DNA of 22,818 nt from CAYFJO01 sp964343305 (GTDB lineage: Bacteria > Planctomycetota > Planctomycetia > Pirellulales > Pirellulaceae): contig CAYFJO010000154.1 in the NCBI GenBank assembly GCA_964343305.1, positions 1 through 22,818 on the forward strand, in the 5' to 3' direction. The position numbers and the translations under genes were made by a program. The stretch's first letter is position 1. Every line of letters begins with the position of its first letter. The notes below the pieces were generated by a model. It searched no databases and had not been told where the DNA came from. It worked only from the letters and a program-made list of their open reading frames with translations. Of the stretch, positions 8,593 to 17,574 are shown one piece after another.

Positions 8593-8651
8593 GTAGTAGA
8601 ACTGGCCAGAGTTCCTTCCCTCTGAAAAGGAATTCTGCCGAGTTCCACTAC
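8593..8651. repeat. Nested hairpin element C
   Basis: The outer arms GTAGTAGAACT (8593-8603) and AGTTCCACTAC (8641-8651) pair with a single mismatch. The inner arms CAGAGTTCCTT (8607-8617) and AAGGAATTCTG (8627-8637) pair over 11 bp with one G-U wobble around a 9-nt loop. It lies 25 nt downstream of the gamma-glutamyltransferase-like stop, so the transcript would end in this structure, but no T tract follows on the minus strand. The sequence shares a 15-16 nt core with element B, which suggests a related dispersed element and not a simple terminator. Confidence 0.6.
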
Positions 8652-8676
8652 AGTAAATTCTCATTTGCCGCTCGCC

Positions 8677-10521
8677 TTACCAACCGACGGCGTACATCGT
8701 GCGCCGTGGATCCGCCCCGGCAGTCATGGTGCCAGTTTTGAGGTTTGTCAGGATTCCCTGCATGTTGCCGATCGCGAACTCGGCAGTCACCTGAGGACGA
8801 TGCCCCATCTTCTTGAGGCGATCGACGACCTGCCGAGGGACACGACCCTCCACACGCATCGTGACCTCGGCGCCGGGTTTGTAGAAGTTGGGTTTTGCGC
8901 TAAGGCTGAGCCGTGGGGCCTCGATCGCTTCCTGGATTTGCATGTCGAAGTCGAGAACGTTCAGCAGCACTTGGAATTGTGTCTGCCCGATCGTCTCTCC
9001 ACCCGGTGTTCCAAGCGACATGAAGAACTTCCCGTCTCGCATCACGATGATGGGGGAATTATTGAGCAGTGCGATCTGGCCGCCGCGGACGTAGTTCACA
9101 TCGTCCGGGTAGGGAGAAGTCGAGCCGATACGAGTACCGTTGTTGAAGAACAAACCTGTGTCGCCGACGATCACCCCGGTCCCCCAGCCACTGCCTAATG
9201 TGGGCGTGCAGGCCACCACATTACCGGCGTCGTCCGCGACCGAAAAGCTTGTGGTGCAACCCTCGTAAGCCAGCTCAGGCAACAGCGGTCGATGTCCGGC
9301 AAGAGTGTGCTTCCATAGAGAACCTGTCTTGGTGGACGTCTGTTTGTCCGGTGGATTGTCATGATCGGGGTACGCCATCGCCCGCTTAGGGTCGATCGCG
9401 GCCCTTCGCGCCGCGGCGTAGTCGTCAGAGATCATCCAGGCCAGCGGAATGTCCGCGAATTTGGGATCGGCGACGAAGTGGTAAATATCAGACTTGGCTA
9501 ACTTGATGCACTCACTGATAAGGTGCAGCGATTCGGCCGTGTTGTGACCAAGCTTCCGAAGATCGTAACCCTCGATGAGGTTTAGCTGCATGACAACTTC
9601 GAGCCCACCCCGTGACGTCGGAGGGCTGGTATACACGTCATAGCCTCTGTAATTGGTGTGGACCGGCTTGGTCCACTTCGGCTGGTAGCTTGCGAAGTCC
9701 TCGGCGGTGAACAGTCCGCCGTTCTTGTTGTAGAAACGAACCATCTGTTTCGCGACATCCCCTTTGTAGAAGCAATCAAACGCTGACCGCAACGCTTCCG
9801 ATCGAGACTTCCCTTGTCGAAGTGCGTCCGCTTCGGCGGCCACGAGTCGCTTGAAGGTGTTGGCCAGGTCGGGATACTTGAACATCTCGCCTGCTACCGG
9901 CGGCCGGCCATTCGGTAGGAGAACGCGGGAGCTAGAGGGAAAGCGTTCAAAGAGTGACTTTTGTTGTGCAATCGACGCCGCGACGGACCGATCCAAGGGG
10001 TGCCCGTTTTCGGCGTATTCGATCGCGGGCTCAAGCACCTCGGCAAGGCTCTTGGTCCCAAATCTGTCGAGCAGCGCTATCCAACCGCCAAACAGACCTG
10101 GCACGACCCCGGCTTTCATTCCTCGGGCCAGCTCGTCGGGTGTCACCTGGCTCGGGTCGATCGCCAATGGCGCCGCGCCGGTTGCATTCAAAGAAAATGT
10201 GCGATTCGAGGCTTGGTCATAGATGGTCATGAAGCCGTTCCCCCCGGCACCTGACATCATCGGCTCGGTTAGATTGAGCGTGGCCAACACGGCTACGGCG
10301 GCATCAGCGGCGTTTCCATCGTTCATGAGGACACGCACGCCAGCCATCGACGCCAGCGAGTGTCCGCTCGTTACTAACCCATGTACTCCCGTTACCGCTG
10401 GTCTGTGTGCCTTAAGACGCGCCGGTCGGCTCTCGTCTTGGGCCGCCACTCGGCCAGAGCACATTAGTGCGCCGAACAGTGATAGGATGGCCAGCAAGCG
10501 AACCGTTGAATTCGTGATCAT
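8677..10521 (-). CDS. Gamma-glutamyltransferase-family Ntn hydrolase
   Basis: A 614-residue exported protein of the gamma-glutamyltranspeptidase family, made as a precursor that cleaves itself before a catalytic Thr. The start is set at ATG 10521 because AGGAGG (10528-10533) is 6 nt upstream; ATG 10524 is nearly as good. The signal peptide is MITNSTVRLLAILSLFGALM. The large-subunit motif SGAGGNGFMTIYD is followed by the small-subunit start TTSFSVAD (catalytic Thr423; canonical TTHxSVVD) and by GTPGGETIGQTQFQ. The segment that normally reads FREMAP with the substrate-binding Arg reads NATGAAP, so classical glutathione transfer is doubtful and another acyl or gamma-glutamyl substrate is possible. 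Transcribed alone, divergently from the propeller-methyltransferase gene. Confidence 0.9.
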   Translation of the reverse strand: MITNSTVRLLAILSLFGALMCSGRVAAQDESRPARLKAHRPAVTGVHGLVTSGHSLASMAGVRVLMNDGNAADAAVAVLATLNLTEPMMSGAGGNGFMTIYDQASNRTFSLNATGAAPLAIDPSQVTPDELARGMKAGVVPGLFGGWIALLDRFGTKSLAEVLEPAIEYAENGHPLDRSVAASIAQQKSLFERFPSSSRVLLPNGRPPVAGEMFKYPDLANTFKRLVAAEADALRQGKSRSEALRSAFDCFYKGDVAKQMVRFYNKNGGLFTAEDFASYQPKWTKPVHTNYRGYDVYTSPPTSRGGLEVVMQLNLIEGYDLRKLGHNTAESLHLISECIKLAKSDIYHFVADPKFADIPLAWMISDDYAAARRAAIDPKRAMAYPDHDNPPDKQTSTKTGSLWKHTLAGHRPLLPELAYEGCTTSFSVADDAGNVVACTPTLGSGWGTGVIVGDTGLFFNNGTRIGSTSPYPDDVNYVRGGQIALLNNSPIIVMRDGKFFMSLGTPGGETIGQTQFQVLLNVLDFDMQIQEAIEAPRLSLSAKPNFYKPGAEVTMRVEGRVPRQVVDRLKKMGHRPQVTAEFAIGNMQGILTNLKTGTMTAGADPRRTMYAVGW

Positions 10522-10902
10522 CATATGCCTCCTCATTGGATTCGGTGTGGACAGAGACTGGGCGATGGGGTGTCACCTGTGCACTGGCGGGTCGTGCAAA
10601 ACTTGTGGATCTAGTTGTGGTTGTCGGCACCTTATCATTCTGATGCGCCGCCTTCTTGCTGACAATTGGGCAGCGTCCGATGTCGTCGGGTAATCAAAGC
10701 AGATTCAGTCTCCGACGAGCAATCCATCGGGAAATGCCATTTCTGCCACGGAGCCGTGACACGTCTGGTCTGCGCATGCGAATTTCCGCTTCGCCTCTTG
10801 TTGGGCAGCCATCAGTCGGTCGCGTTGACTGCTTTCTCACCGCTATGTCATCTGATCTAATCACATTCACGTCAACCAGCCTGAATTCATCAAGGAACGA
10901 CA
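10522..10902. promoter_or_regulatory. Divergent intergenic region with small palindromes
   Basis: This gap must hold the promoters of the gamma-glutamyltransferase-like gene (minus) and the propeller-methyltransferase gene (plus). Two small palindromes lie close together: GAAATGCCATTTC (10731-10743) and CACGGAGCCGTG (10747-10758). An 8-bp palindrome, CGCATGCG, follows at 10773-10780. They could be operators or small hairpins. The plus-strand TCTAAT (10856-10861) is -10-like but has no good -35. A cysteine-rich reading frame (10565-10693) is treated as speculative. Confidence 0.4.
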
Positions 10903-13900
10903 ATGCGTCATCACCCAACTCACTTCCTCGTGTTTCTTGTTCACCTATCCGTGGGAATCTTTGACACCACGGTGTTGATCGATGTACCAAACGCTTCGGC
11001 AGCCGATTGGCCAATGTATCGGGCCGATGCCTCTCGTAGCGGCTACACCGAGGAAGCGATTCCGAATCAGTTACAGATGAGGTGGGTGTATCGATCTCCA
11101 CACGCGCCGCGTCCGGCTTGGGTTACTTCAGAACGGATGAAATTCGATGTCGCGTTTCAACCGATCATCATGAGTGACGCTGTCTTGTTCGGCAGTTCAG
11201 CCGACGACCAACTCTATTGTCTTGATGCTACAAGCGGCAAAGTGCGTTGGACTTTTTTCACCGATGCGCCGATTCGGTTTGCTCCGGTTGGATGGCGTGA
11301 CCGTGTGTTTGTCGCTAGCGACGACGGGTTTCTTTACGCCGTGCGACTGGCTGATGGAAAACTGCTGTGGCGTAGACGTGGCGGACCGAGCGATGCGCGT
11401 GTCTTAGGCAACGAGCGGATGGTATCGCAGTGGCCAGCTCGCGGTGGCCCAGTGTTGATCGACGACACGCTATATTTCGCCGCCGGTATTTGGCCGAGCG
11501 ACGGCGTATTCTTGCATGCGATCGACGCAGAGTCTGGCGAGGTGAAGTGGACGAACGACAAGACTGGCGGTTTGTACATGCCTCAGCCGCACGGTGGTGC
11601 CAATGCCAAGAGCGGCGTTGCGCCACAGGGTTACTTGTTGGCCGCCGACTCGCAACTGTTTGTGCCAACCGGCCGCGCCGTGCCTGCCGCCTTCGATCGC
11701 GGCAACGGCGAATTGACGTATTACCATCTGCAGAAAAACCAACAGCGAGGTGGCACGTGGGCGATGCTTGCTGACGAATACTTGATTAACGGGGGCTGTT
11801 TGTTCGACCAGGCAACAGGTGAACTGGCGGGCCGACATGGATTTGGACCAATGGTCTCGACACCCGAAGGCATTCTCTGGGCCAGTGGCAGGTCGTTGGT
11901 CCGTTACCGCTGGAAAGACGCCGAGCGAGTCGACCGCAAAGGGCAGTCGATCAAAGTGCGAGCACTCGAACAGGTCCAGTCTATTCAGCGCGACCGCGAA
12001 GTGTTTGAGTTGATCGTGGCGGGCGGAGAAGCGATCTGCGGCGAAGAAGGTCGAGTGAGCACGGTCGATTACGCGCGGCAAAGAACGACGTGGTGGACTC
12101 ACAAAGTGGAAGGTACGGTGCTCGGCCTGGCAGCGGCGGATGGACGTATCATCGCAAGTACCGATCGCGGCGTGATCTATTGCTTTGATGGTGAATTGGA
12201 CGAAAATGTTCAACCCGCCGAACAGCCCGCGAAAGAATCAGCTCCCGCTCCGTCGAATGTCGATTTTGCGAAAGCCGCTGAGCAAATCATTGCGGCTACC
12301 GGTGTGAACGGAGGATACTGTGTTGATTTGGGCGCCGGCGAGGGTCGTCTGGCTATCGAGTTGTCTAAACGAACTAAACTGCACATTTACGCGGTTGAAA
12401 ACGACGTCGCGAAAGTTGCCGCTGCGCGAAAGAATCTAGTCGCAGCCGGATTGTATGGCGAGCGAGTTACGGTGCATCATGCCGATCCGTCGCGAGTTGC
12501 CTATCCAAAGTATTTCGCCAATCTTGTTGTTTCGTCGCAGTCGCTGGAACAGAAGCCCGCCGATGTGATCATCGAAAACGCTCGTCGCATCCAACGACCA
12601 TACGGCGGAAAACTTTGTCGCGGCCCGATCGACAAGATGCAAGTCGAAACGCGTGGCGAGTTAGCCGGAGCTGGAAGTTGGACACACCAAAACTCCGACG
12701 CAGCCAACACGATTTGTTCGTCGGATCGTCTCGTCCGTGGACCGTTGAAGGTGTTCTGGTTCCGCGATGTCGATTTCGAGATTCCCAATCGTCATGGTCA
12801 GGCACCGACGCCGTTGACCCATCGCGGACATCTGGTCGTTGGCGGCGTCGACGGTCTGTGTTCACTCGACGCGTACAACGGCCGCGTTGAATGGACGTTT
12901 TCGCTGACTGGTCATCTTCGCGACTACGACGGCATCCACCACGACGTCGGTGTGGGTGAGACGGGTGGCACATTTTGTCTGAGCGACGACAGCATGTTTG
13001 TTCGCCACGGCAATCGCTGTTTTCGAATCGACCTGGAGACGGGCCGCAAAGTGGCCGAGTTTCGAACGCCGGTCGATCCCGAAGACAAGAATCGAAACTG
13101 GGGATACCTGGCATTTCACGACGGGTTGCTTTACGGCAGCGTCTTGAACAACGAGCATACGGTCAGCCCACGATACAAGCTAACGAAGCTGCGCAACGAA
13201 TCGGTTTTGTTTTTCGCACTCGATCCACAGTCCGGAAAAGTTCGTTGGCAATACAAGCCGCAGAAGTCAATTCGCAACAACGCGATCGCAATCGCCGGAA
13301 AGCGAGTTTATCTAATCGACCGTGAACTCGCCGAGGCCGACCGCATCGACAACCCGCGACGCGACGGGCGGCATCGACCGTTGTCAAAGGCAGGCGACCA
13401 AGACGGTGGCGAGCTGCTGGCACTGGACGCCGCAACCGGCGAAACGATCTGGAAAAAGACCGACGACATTTTCGGCACGCAGTTGTCGGTCAGCGAGACA
13501 CATGGCGTGTTGCTGATGTACTACCAGGCGGTCCGGCACAAGTTTTTCAAACTGCCGTCGGAAATTGGCGGCCGCATCACGGCGTTAGACTCAGCGACCG
13601 GCAAACTTCGTTGGAGCGCCAAGGGAGACTATCAAACGCGGCCATTGATAAACGACTATCGAGTGTACGCACAAGGCAATTCGTGGAACCTGTTGACCGG
13701 CGAAACTCTGCCATTCAAATTCGATCGGTCGTACGGTTGCGGACAAATCTCGGCCAGCACCAATCTCATGCTATTCCGCAGCGGCGCACTGGGCTACGTG
13801 GATCTGACGCGCGAAGCAGGAACCGAAAATGTCGGTGGCATCCGACCCAGTTGTTGGATCAATGCAATTCCGGCGGGTGGTTTGGTGCTCGTGCCAGACG

Positions 13901-13965
13901 GCTCGTCAAAATGCAAATGCAGTTACCAAATGAAAGCATGGTTTGCTCTGCAAGGCGATGATTAA
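10903..13965 (+). CDS. Secreted PQQ-type beta-propeller protein with internal methyltransferase-fold domain
   Basis: A 1020-residue protein; AAGGA lies 6 nt before the ATG and the signal peptide ends near NASA|AD. Residues about 36-430 form a first PQQ-like propeller (DWPMYRADASRSGY; blades such as LYCLDATSGKVRWTF, LYAVRLADGKLLWRR). Residues about 450-568 are a class-I SAM-methyltransferase-like domain: motif I VDLGAGEGRLA (Asp475-Gly481), an acidic residue in YAVENDV (Glu499), then VTVHHADPSRV. A second propeller fills about 590-1010 (LCSLDAYNGRVEWTF, LLALDAATGETIWKK). The tail CKCSYQMKAWFAL carries two Cys. Reading is continuous, so it is one polypeptide. A SAM-dependent enzyme outside the cytoplasm would lack cofactor; a structural or ligand-binding role is possible. 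Related fusions occur, as I recall, in other planctomycetes. Confidence 0.88.
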   Translation: MRHHPTHFLVFLVHLSVGIFDTTVLIDVPNASAADWPMYRADASRSGYTEEAIPNQLQMRWVYRSPHAPRPAWVTSERMKFDVAFQPIIMSDAVLFGSSADDQLYCLDATSGKVRWTFFTDAPIRFAPVGWRDRVFVASDDGFLYAVRLADGKLLWRRRGGPSDARVLGNERMVSQWPARGGPVLIDDTLYFAAGIWPSDGVFLHAIDAESGEVKWTNDKTGGLYMPQPHGGANAKSGVAPQGYLLAADSQLFVPTGRAVPAAFDRGNGELTYYHLQKNQQRGGTWAMLADEYLINGGCLFDQATGELAGRHGFGPMVSTPEGILWASGRSLVRYRWKDAERVDRKGQSIKVRALEQVQSIQRDREVFELIVAGGEAICGEEGRVSTVDYARQRTTWWTHKVEGTVLGLAAADGRIIASTDRGVIYCFDGELDENVQPAEQPAKESAPAPSNVDFAKAAEQIIAATGVNGGYCVDLGAGEGRLAIELSKRTKLHIYAVENDVAKVAAARKNLVAAGLYGERVTVHHADPSRVAYPKYFANLVVSSQSLEQKPADVIIENARRIQRPYGGKLCRGPIDKMQVETRGELAGAGSWTHQNSDAANTICSSDRLVRGPLKVFWFRDVDFEIPNRHGQAPTPLTHRGHLVVGGVDGLCSLDAYNGRVEWTFSLTGHLRDYDGIHHDVGVGETGGTFCLSDDSMFVRHGNRCFRIDLETGRKVAEFRTPVDPEDKNRNWGYLAFHDGLLYGSVLNNEHTVSPRYKLTKLRNESVLFFALDPQSGKVRWQYKPQKSIRNNAIAIAGKRVYLIDRELAEADRIDNPRRDGRHRPLSKAGDQDGGELLALDAATGETIWKKTDDIFGTQLSVSETHGVLLMYYQAVRHKFFKLPSEIGGRITALDSATGKLRWSAKGDYQTRPLINDYRVYAQGNSWNLLTGETLPFKFDRSYGCGQISASTNLMLFRSGALGYVDLTREAGTENVGGIRPSCWINAIPAGGLVLVPDGSSKCKCSYQMKAWFALQGDD

Positions 13966-14093
13966 TATTCGTCTTTTGACGATTTCTTGGATTTCTGTGT
14001 CACATTCAAGTCTAGAATGTTGAGGTTCGGAGTGGATCGGTTAGCGACAAAAACGATCCCCCAACAATTCACTCCACATTTGGAAACCCGAAC

Positions 14094-17000
14094 ATGCGAT
14101 TTCGAAACACAAGTCGACACCGATGCATGCTGGTTTTGCTGTTACTTTTCTCGGTTTCTTCCATGGTTGCCTTCGCTCCGCTCAGCGCACCGGCTCAACC
14201 GTCGGCTGATCCAGCTCCGCCAGCGAAACCGGGTGATGCGAAAGCCGAGCGACGCGTACTAGAACTAAAACACGATGCGTTGCTGGACGCGGATGTTGTG
14301 CCAGGCGAGATCGTTCTCACGGTGCATCAAGATGTCAAGCGCGAAGATTTGGAAAAGGCGCTCAAGAGCTTGCGGCACGAAGCAAAGATCCTCGACGAAA
14401 TCGCCGAGTCACACATGTTTCTGGTCAGTGTGCCGGCCAACGTCGTGCATGAATGTCGCTTGCGTCTGAGCAATCATCCTTATGTCGAAGCGGCCGGATT
14501 GAACACGGCTCGCGTTTTGACGCGCACGTTTAACGACCCCGCTTTGGCTGCGGACAACGACAACGGTTGGAACTTGCGCCGCATCAACGCGTTCGATGCG
14601 TGGGAGATTACGACTGGGGGTGCCAAGATCGCGATTGTCGATTCGGGCATCCGCAAAGACCACGAAGAGTTTCGCGGCAAGCTCGTCGATCCGTTCAGCG
14701 TCTACACGCAATCAAGTGACATGCAGACGGGCCGCGTCAAAGTCCGGCAATGGGATCCAAGTCAGAAGCAGTTTGTACTTGTCGATCAATTCATCACCGA
14801 GCATGGAACACACGTTGCAGGAACGGCCGCGGGCAAAGCGGGCAACTCGCTCGGAACGGCGGGCATCTCGCCCGACAGCCCAATCATGCCGATCCAATCG
14901 CTGGGTTATTACCCGCAGTCGCAATCGATCGTCGGCTATGACTGGGCACTGGTCAAAGGTCTCAACCAAGCCATCAATCGTGATGCCAAGGTCATCAACT
15001 ACAGCATCGGCGGTCCCCCGCCGGAAGAGTATCTCAACCCGCGGAAAAACGCCAAAAATCAACAGGCCAAAACTGCTGCCGAAGCACGCATCATGCAATG
15101 GGTGCGACGGAATCTGACCAACGATTACCTCGGTGTTTTGAGCCGCGCCGAACGTGAAGGTGTGATCATCGTCAAGTCGGCGGGTAACGACAATCTGCCG
15201 GCGAAGTTTGATTACTTGTCTTACTCGCGGCGGGTGATTTCGGTTGCCGCCACGAACAAGCAGGATGGTCGTGCGATTTTCGATCCGACCACGGACAACA
15301 GTGCGTCGAACTACGGCGACTACACGACGGTCTCGGCTCCCGGTCAAGAGATCTGGAATGCGTACGCCGATCCAAGCCTCGATTATGGAAACATGCAGGG
15401 CACATCAATGGCCGCACCTCACGTTACTGGCGTCTGCGCTCTGATGAAAAGCGTCGATCCCGATCTTTCGCCGAAAGAGGCAGCGGAAATCCTGGTTGCC
15501 ACCGGCCAGAGGTTGAACACCGACAAACCAATCGGTCCACTGGTCAACGCCGCCGCCGCGGTCAAGGAAGTCAAGCGACGACGTGACAACGATGTTCGTC
15601 GGCCGGACCCTGATCCGCCGCTCATCACTCCGCGACCCAACCCGTGCCGACCGAGATTGCCGCGCGATGGCGTCGAGATCTGTCGTGGCCCTCGGCCGTG
15701 GCTGAACGGCGATGTGCGACGCTTGATCAATCTGTGGCTCTGCATCGCGTTGCCCGTGCTTCGCGATCTTGATCCCAACGAGGGTCCTTACTTTTGGGAT
15801 CGATACGGCCGAGTGATCAGCATTCGAATCGTTTTCACTATCGAACGGCCGGACTACTTTGAAACGCGATATCAATTCCTGTGGGAAAACGCGCGCACGC
15901 TCCGGTCGACCAACTACGGCACGCTGTACGAGTTCATCATCGAGGCGATGGAGCGCGGCACGTTCGATCCGGCACCGCCACCGCGCAAGAGCCTGGCCAA
16001 GGTGCTGCGCACCTTTGAATATCATCAAGTCACGAAAATGCCGCCTGGCAACATCGCTAACCACGAAGGAAGCCACCTTGGCTTTAACGGCAACACGATT
16101 GCTTTTGCATTCAAAAGGTCCGGCAAGAAGGAGGGTGAGGTGTGGTCCGTGCCGTTCGACGGTGGCGAGCCTGTCTTGTTGGACGAATATCCCAAAGATT
16201 ACGAGGGGCCAGGTTGGGCAAACAGTGGCATGGTCGACATTTCGCAGCAAGCTCCGTTTTACGTCATGCACTCCAACGGCTCAAACCTTCGTGTCATACC
16301 GATTGACACCAACGGCCGAAAGACGGGCGGAGCCAAGCAAATCTTTTCCGTCGGAACGGCAACAGTTGTGAATCTGCGGATGGCGCGTTCGCCGTTTGTG
16401 CTGCTGACTCGTGACGGATATCGTCTCGATGTCGAGCCAAAACGGAAAATCGAAGGCGGGGTGCACATGATTGGGATCGATGGCAAGTCGACGCCGGTGC
16501 TGACCAATGAGATGATCGCCGAACTGATCGGCTGCGACCGATATGACATCAGCTTCTCTGGCGGTGGCCGATACCACTTCGATGCAAGTCAGAACGATCG
16601 CGTCGTGGCCGTCGTACACATCTCTCCGAAGGACAAGAAAAACGCAGCCAAATACGGCAGCTACTTGATCGGCGGCGGCGTGGGCGTTCGGCCGTTTATC
16701 ATCGCCAGCAAGACCGGTGAAGGAAGCAAGTATTATTACAAGCGCATCACGATCAGTGGCGACGGCCAGAAGATCGCGTACATCAAGTACCAAAATGGCG
16801 AAGTTGTTTGTGCCAATTTCGACGGCAGCGACCCGCGCGTGGTATTGCGGTCCGAGGACAAGATCGGCTTCCCGGACAGCTCGTCGCCTTTCCGGCTCGA
16901 CACAAAGGGCAAGTATCTGCTGAACGGAAACGGTGGCGTGCTTTTCAAGACCGACGGATCCGAGACCCGTGGGTTGGGCAACGGGACGAGCAATTTTGTC

Positions 17001-17543
17001 ATGGTACGACCCTATCTCTTGAAGACCTACATGAATTCGTCCGCGGATCGATTTGTCTTCGCGACTGGGACCAATCTCGCAACCGTTCAGATGAACGTGC
17101 ACACCAGTCACAAGGGAACGCCGTACATCACTAAGTATCAACTCGAGCCGATGGCCCTGCCGGCCAAGGGCGGCTATCACGTTTTCGCGCGAGCCTGGGT
17201 GGCGGTGGATGCAGAACGCGTTAAGCATTTCACTTCGTCAGCCGTGCACAATGGACTTCGCGACGACGGACTGCGTGTTGAAGCCATGCGCGACGACGGT
17301 AACAAGTCCTTCGGCGATATCGCCAGCGATGGCATCTATACCAGCCGCCACTATCCAATGTCTTACGAGGAAAATGAGGTGGAAACTCGAACGCTGCGAC
17401 TCGATGCCGAAGCCGAAGACAGCGACGGCAAGCGTCACGCCTACGCGATCGAAATCGGTCCGCTCCCCGTGCGAAAACTCGACCAGCCGCCGAGCGTGAA
17501 CGCTAACGGCGTCGACGTTGTTACGCCAGGTTCCGGTTCGTGA
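14094..17543 (+). CDS. Subtilisin-family (S8) protease with TolB-like propeller
   Basis: An 1149-residue exported serine protease; the signal peptide is MLVLLLLFSVSSMVAFA within the first 30 residues and GGAAA precedes the ATG. A propeptide of the I9 type (about 65-130; PGEIVLTVHQDVKREDLEKA) is followed by the catalytic domain with the full triad: Asp183 (AIVDSGI), His237 (EHGTHVAGT), Ser438 (GTSMAAPHVTG), and the oxyanion Asn365 (SAGNDN). A Pro/Arg-rich linker (about 500-525) leads to a segment of about 120 residues I do not recognise. A TolB/WD40-like propeller (about 650-1010; VWSVPFDGGEPVLLDEYP) comes next. A C-terminal beta domain (DDGNKSFGDIASDGIYTS) resembles choice-of-anchor X modules. 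It follows the propeller-methyltransferase gene by 128 nt, on the same strand. Confidence 0.92.
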   Translation: MRFRNTSRHRCMLVLLLLFSVSSMVAFAPLSAPAQPSADPAPPAKPGDAKAERRVLELKHDALLDADVVPGEIVLTVHQDVKREDLEKALKSLRHEAKILDEIAESHMFLVSVPANVVHECRLRLSNHPYVEAAGLNTARVLTRTFNDPALAADNDNGWNLRRINAFDAWEITTGGAKIAIVDSGIRKDHEEFRGKLVDPFSVYTQSSDMQTGRVKVRQWDPSQKQFVLVDQFITEHGTHVAGTAAGKAGNSLGTAGISPDSPIMPIQSLGYYPQSQSIVGYDWALVKGLNQAINRDAKVINYSIGGPPPEEYLNPRKNAKNQQAKTAAEARIMQWVRRNLTNDYLGVLSRAEREGVIIVKSAGNDNLPAKFDYLSYSRRVISVAATNKQDGRAIFDPTTDNSASNYGDYTTVSAPGQEIWNAYADPSLDYGNMQGTSMAAPHVTGVCALMKSVDPDLSPKEAAEILVATGQRLNTDKPIGPLVNAAAAVKEVKRRRDNDVRRPDPDPPLITPRPNPCRPRLPRDGVEICRGPRPWLNGDVRRLINLWLCIALPVLRDLDPNEGPYFWDRYGRVISIRIVFTIERPDYFETRYQFLWENARTLRSTNYGTLYEFIIEAMERGTFDPAPPPRKSLAKVLRTFEYHQVTKMPPGNIANHEGSHLGFNGNTIAFAFKRSGKKEGEVWSVPFDGGEPVLLDEYPKDYEGPGWANSGMVDISQQAPFYVMHSNGSNLRVIPIDTNGRKTGGAKQIFSVGTATVVNLRMARSPFVLLTRDGYRLDVEPKRKIEGGVHMIGIDGKSTPVLTNEMIAELIGCDRYDISFSGGGRYHFDASQNDRVVAVVHISPKDKKNAAKYGSYLIGGGVGVRPFIIASKTGEGSKYYYKRITISGDGQKIAYIKYQNGEVVCANFDGSDPRVVLRSEDKIGFPDSSSPFRLDTKGKYLLNGNGGVLFKTDGSETRGLGNGTSNFVMVRPYLLKTYMNSSADRFVFATGTNLATVQMNVHTSHKGTPYITKYQLEPMALPAKGGYHVFARAWVAVDAERVKHFTSSAVHNGLRDDGLRVEAMRDDGNKSFGDIASDGIYTSRHYPMSYEENEVETRTLRLDAEAEDSDGKRHAYAIEIGPLPVRKLDQPPSVNANGVDVVTPGSGS

Positions 17544-17574
17544 TAGCCGGTTCGAATTGAATGTCGCGGTGAAA

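Larger units (their letters stand above)
8292..8676. other. Intergenic gap upstream of the four-gene operon
   Basis: The 385 nt between the operon and the gamma-glutamyltransferase-like gene hold no convincing gene. They contain the operon's ribosome binding site, hairpin element C (8593-8651), and a minus-strand TACAAT (8392-8387) that could be a -10 box but has no good -35 partner. I cannot place the operon promoter with confidence. Confidence 0.5.

Noticed and set aside
10666..10809. Direct repeat TTGGGCAGC at 10666-10674 and 10801-10809
   Set aside because: Nine bases repeated once in 140 nt is weak and no other structure accompanies it.
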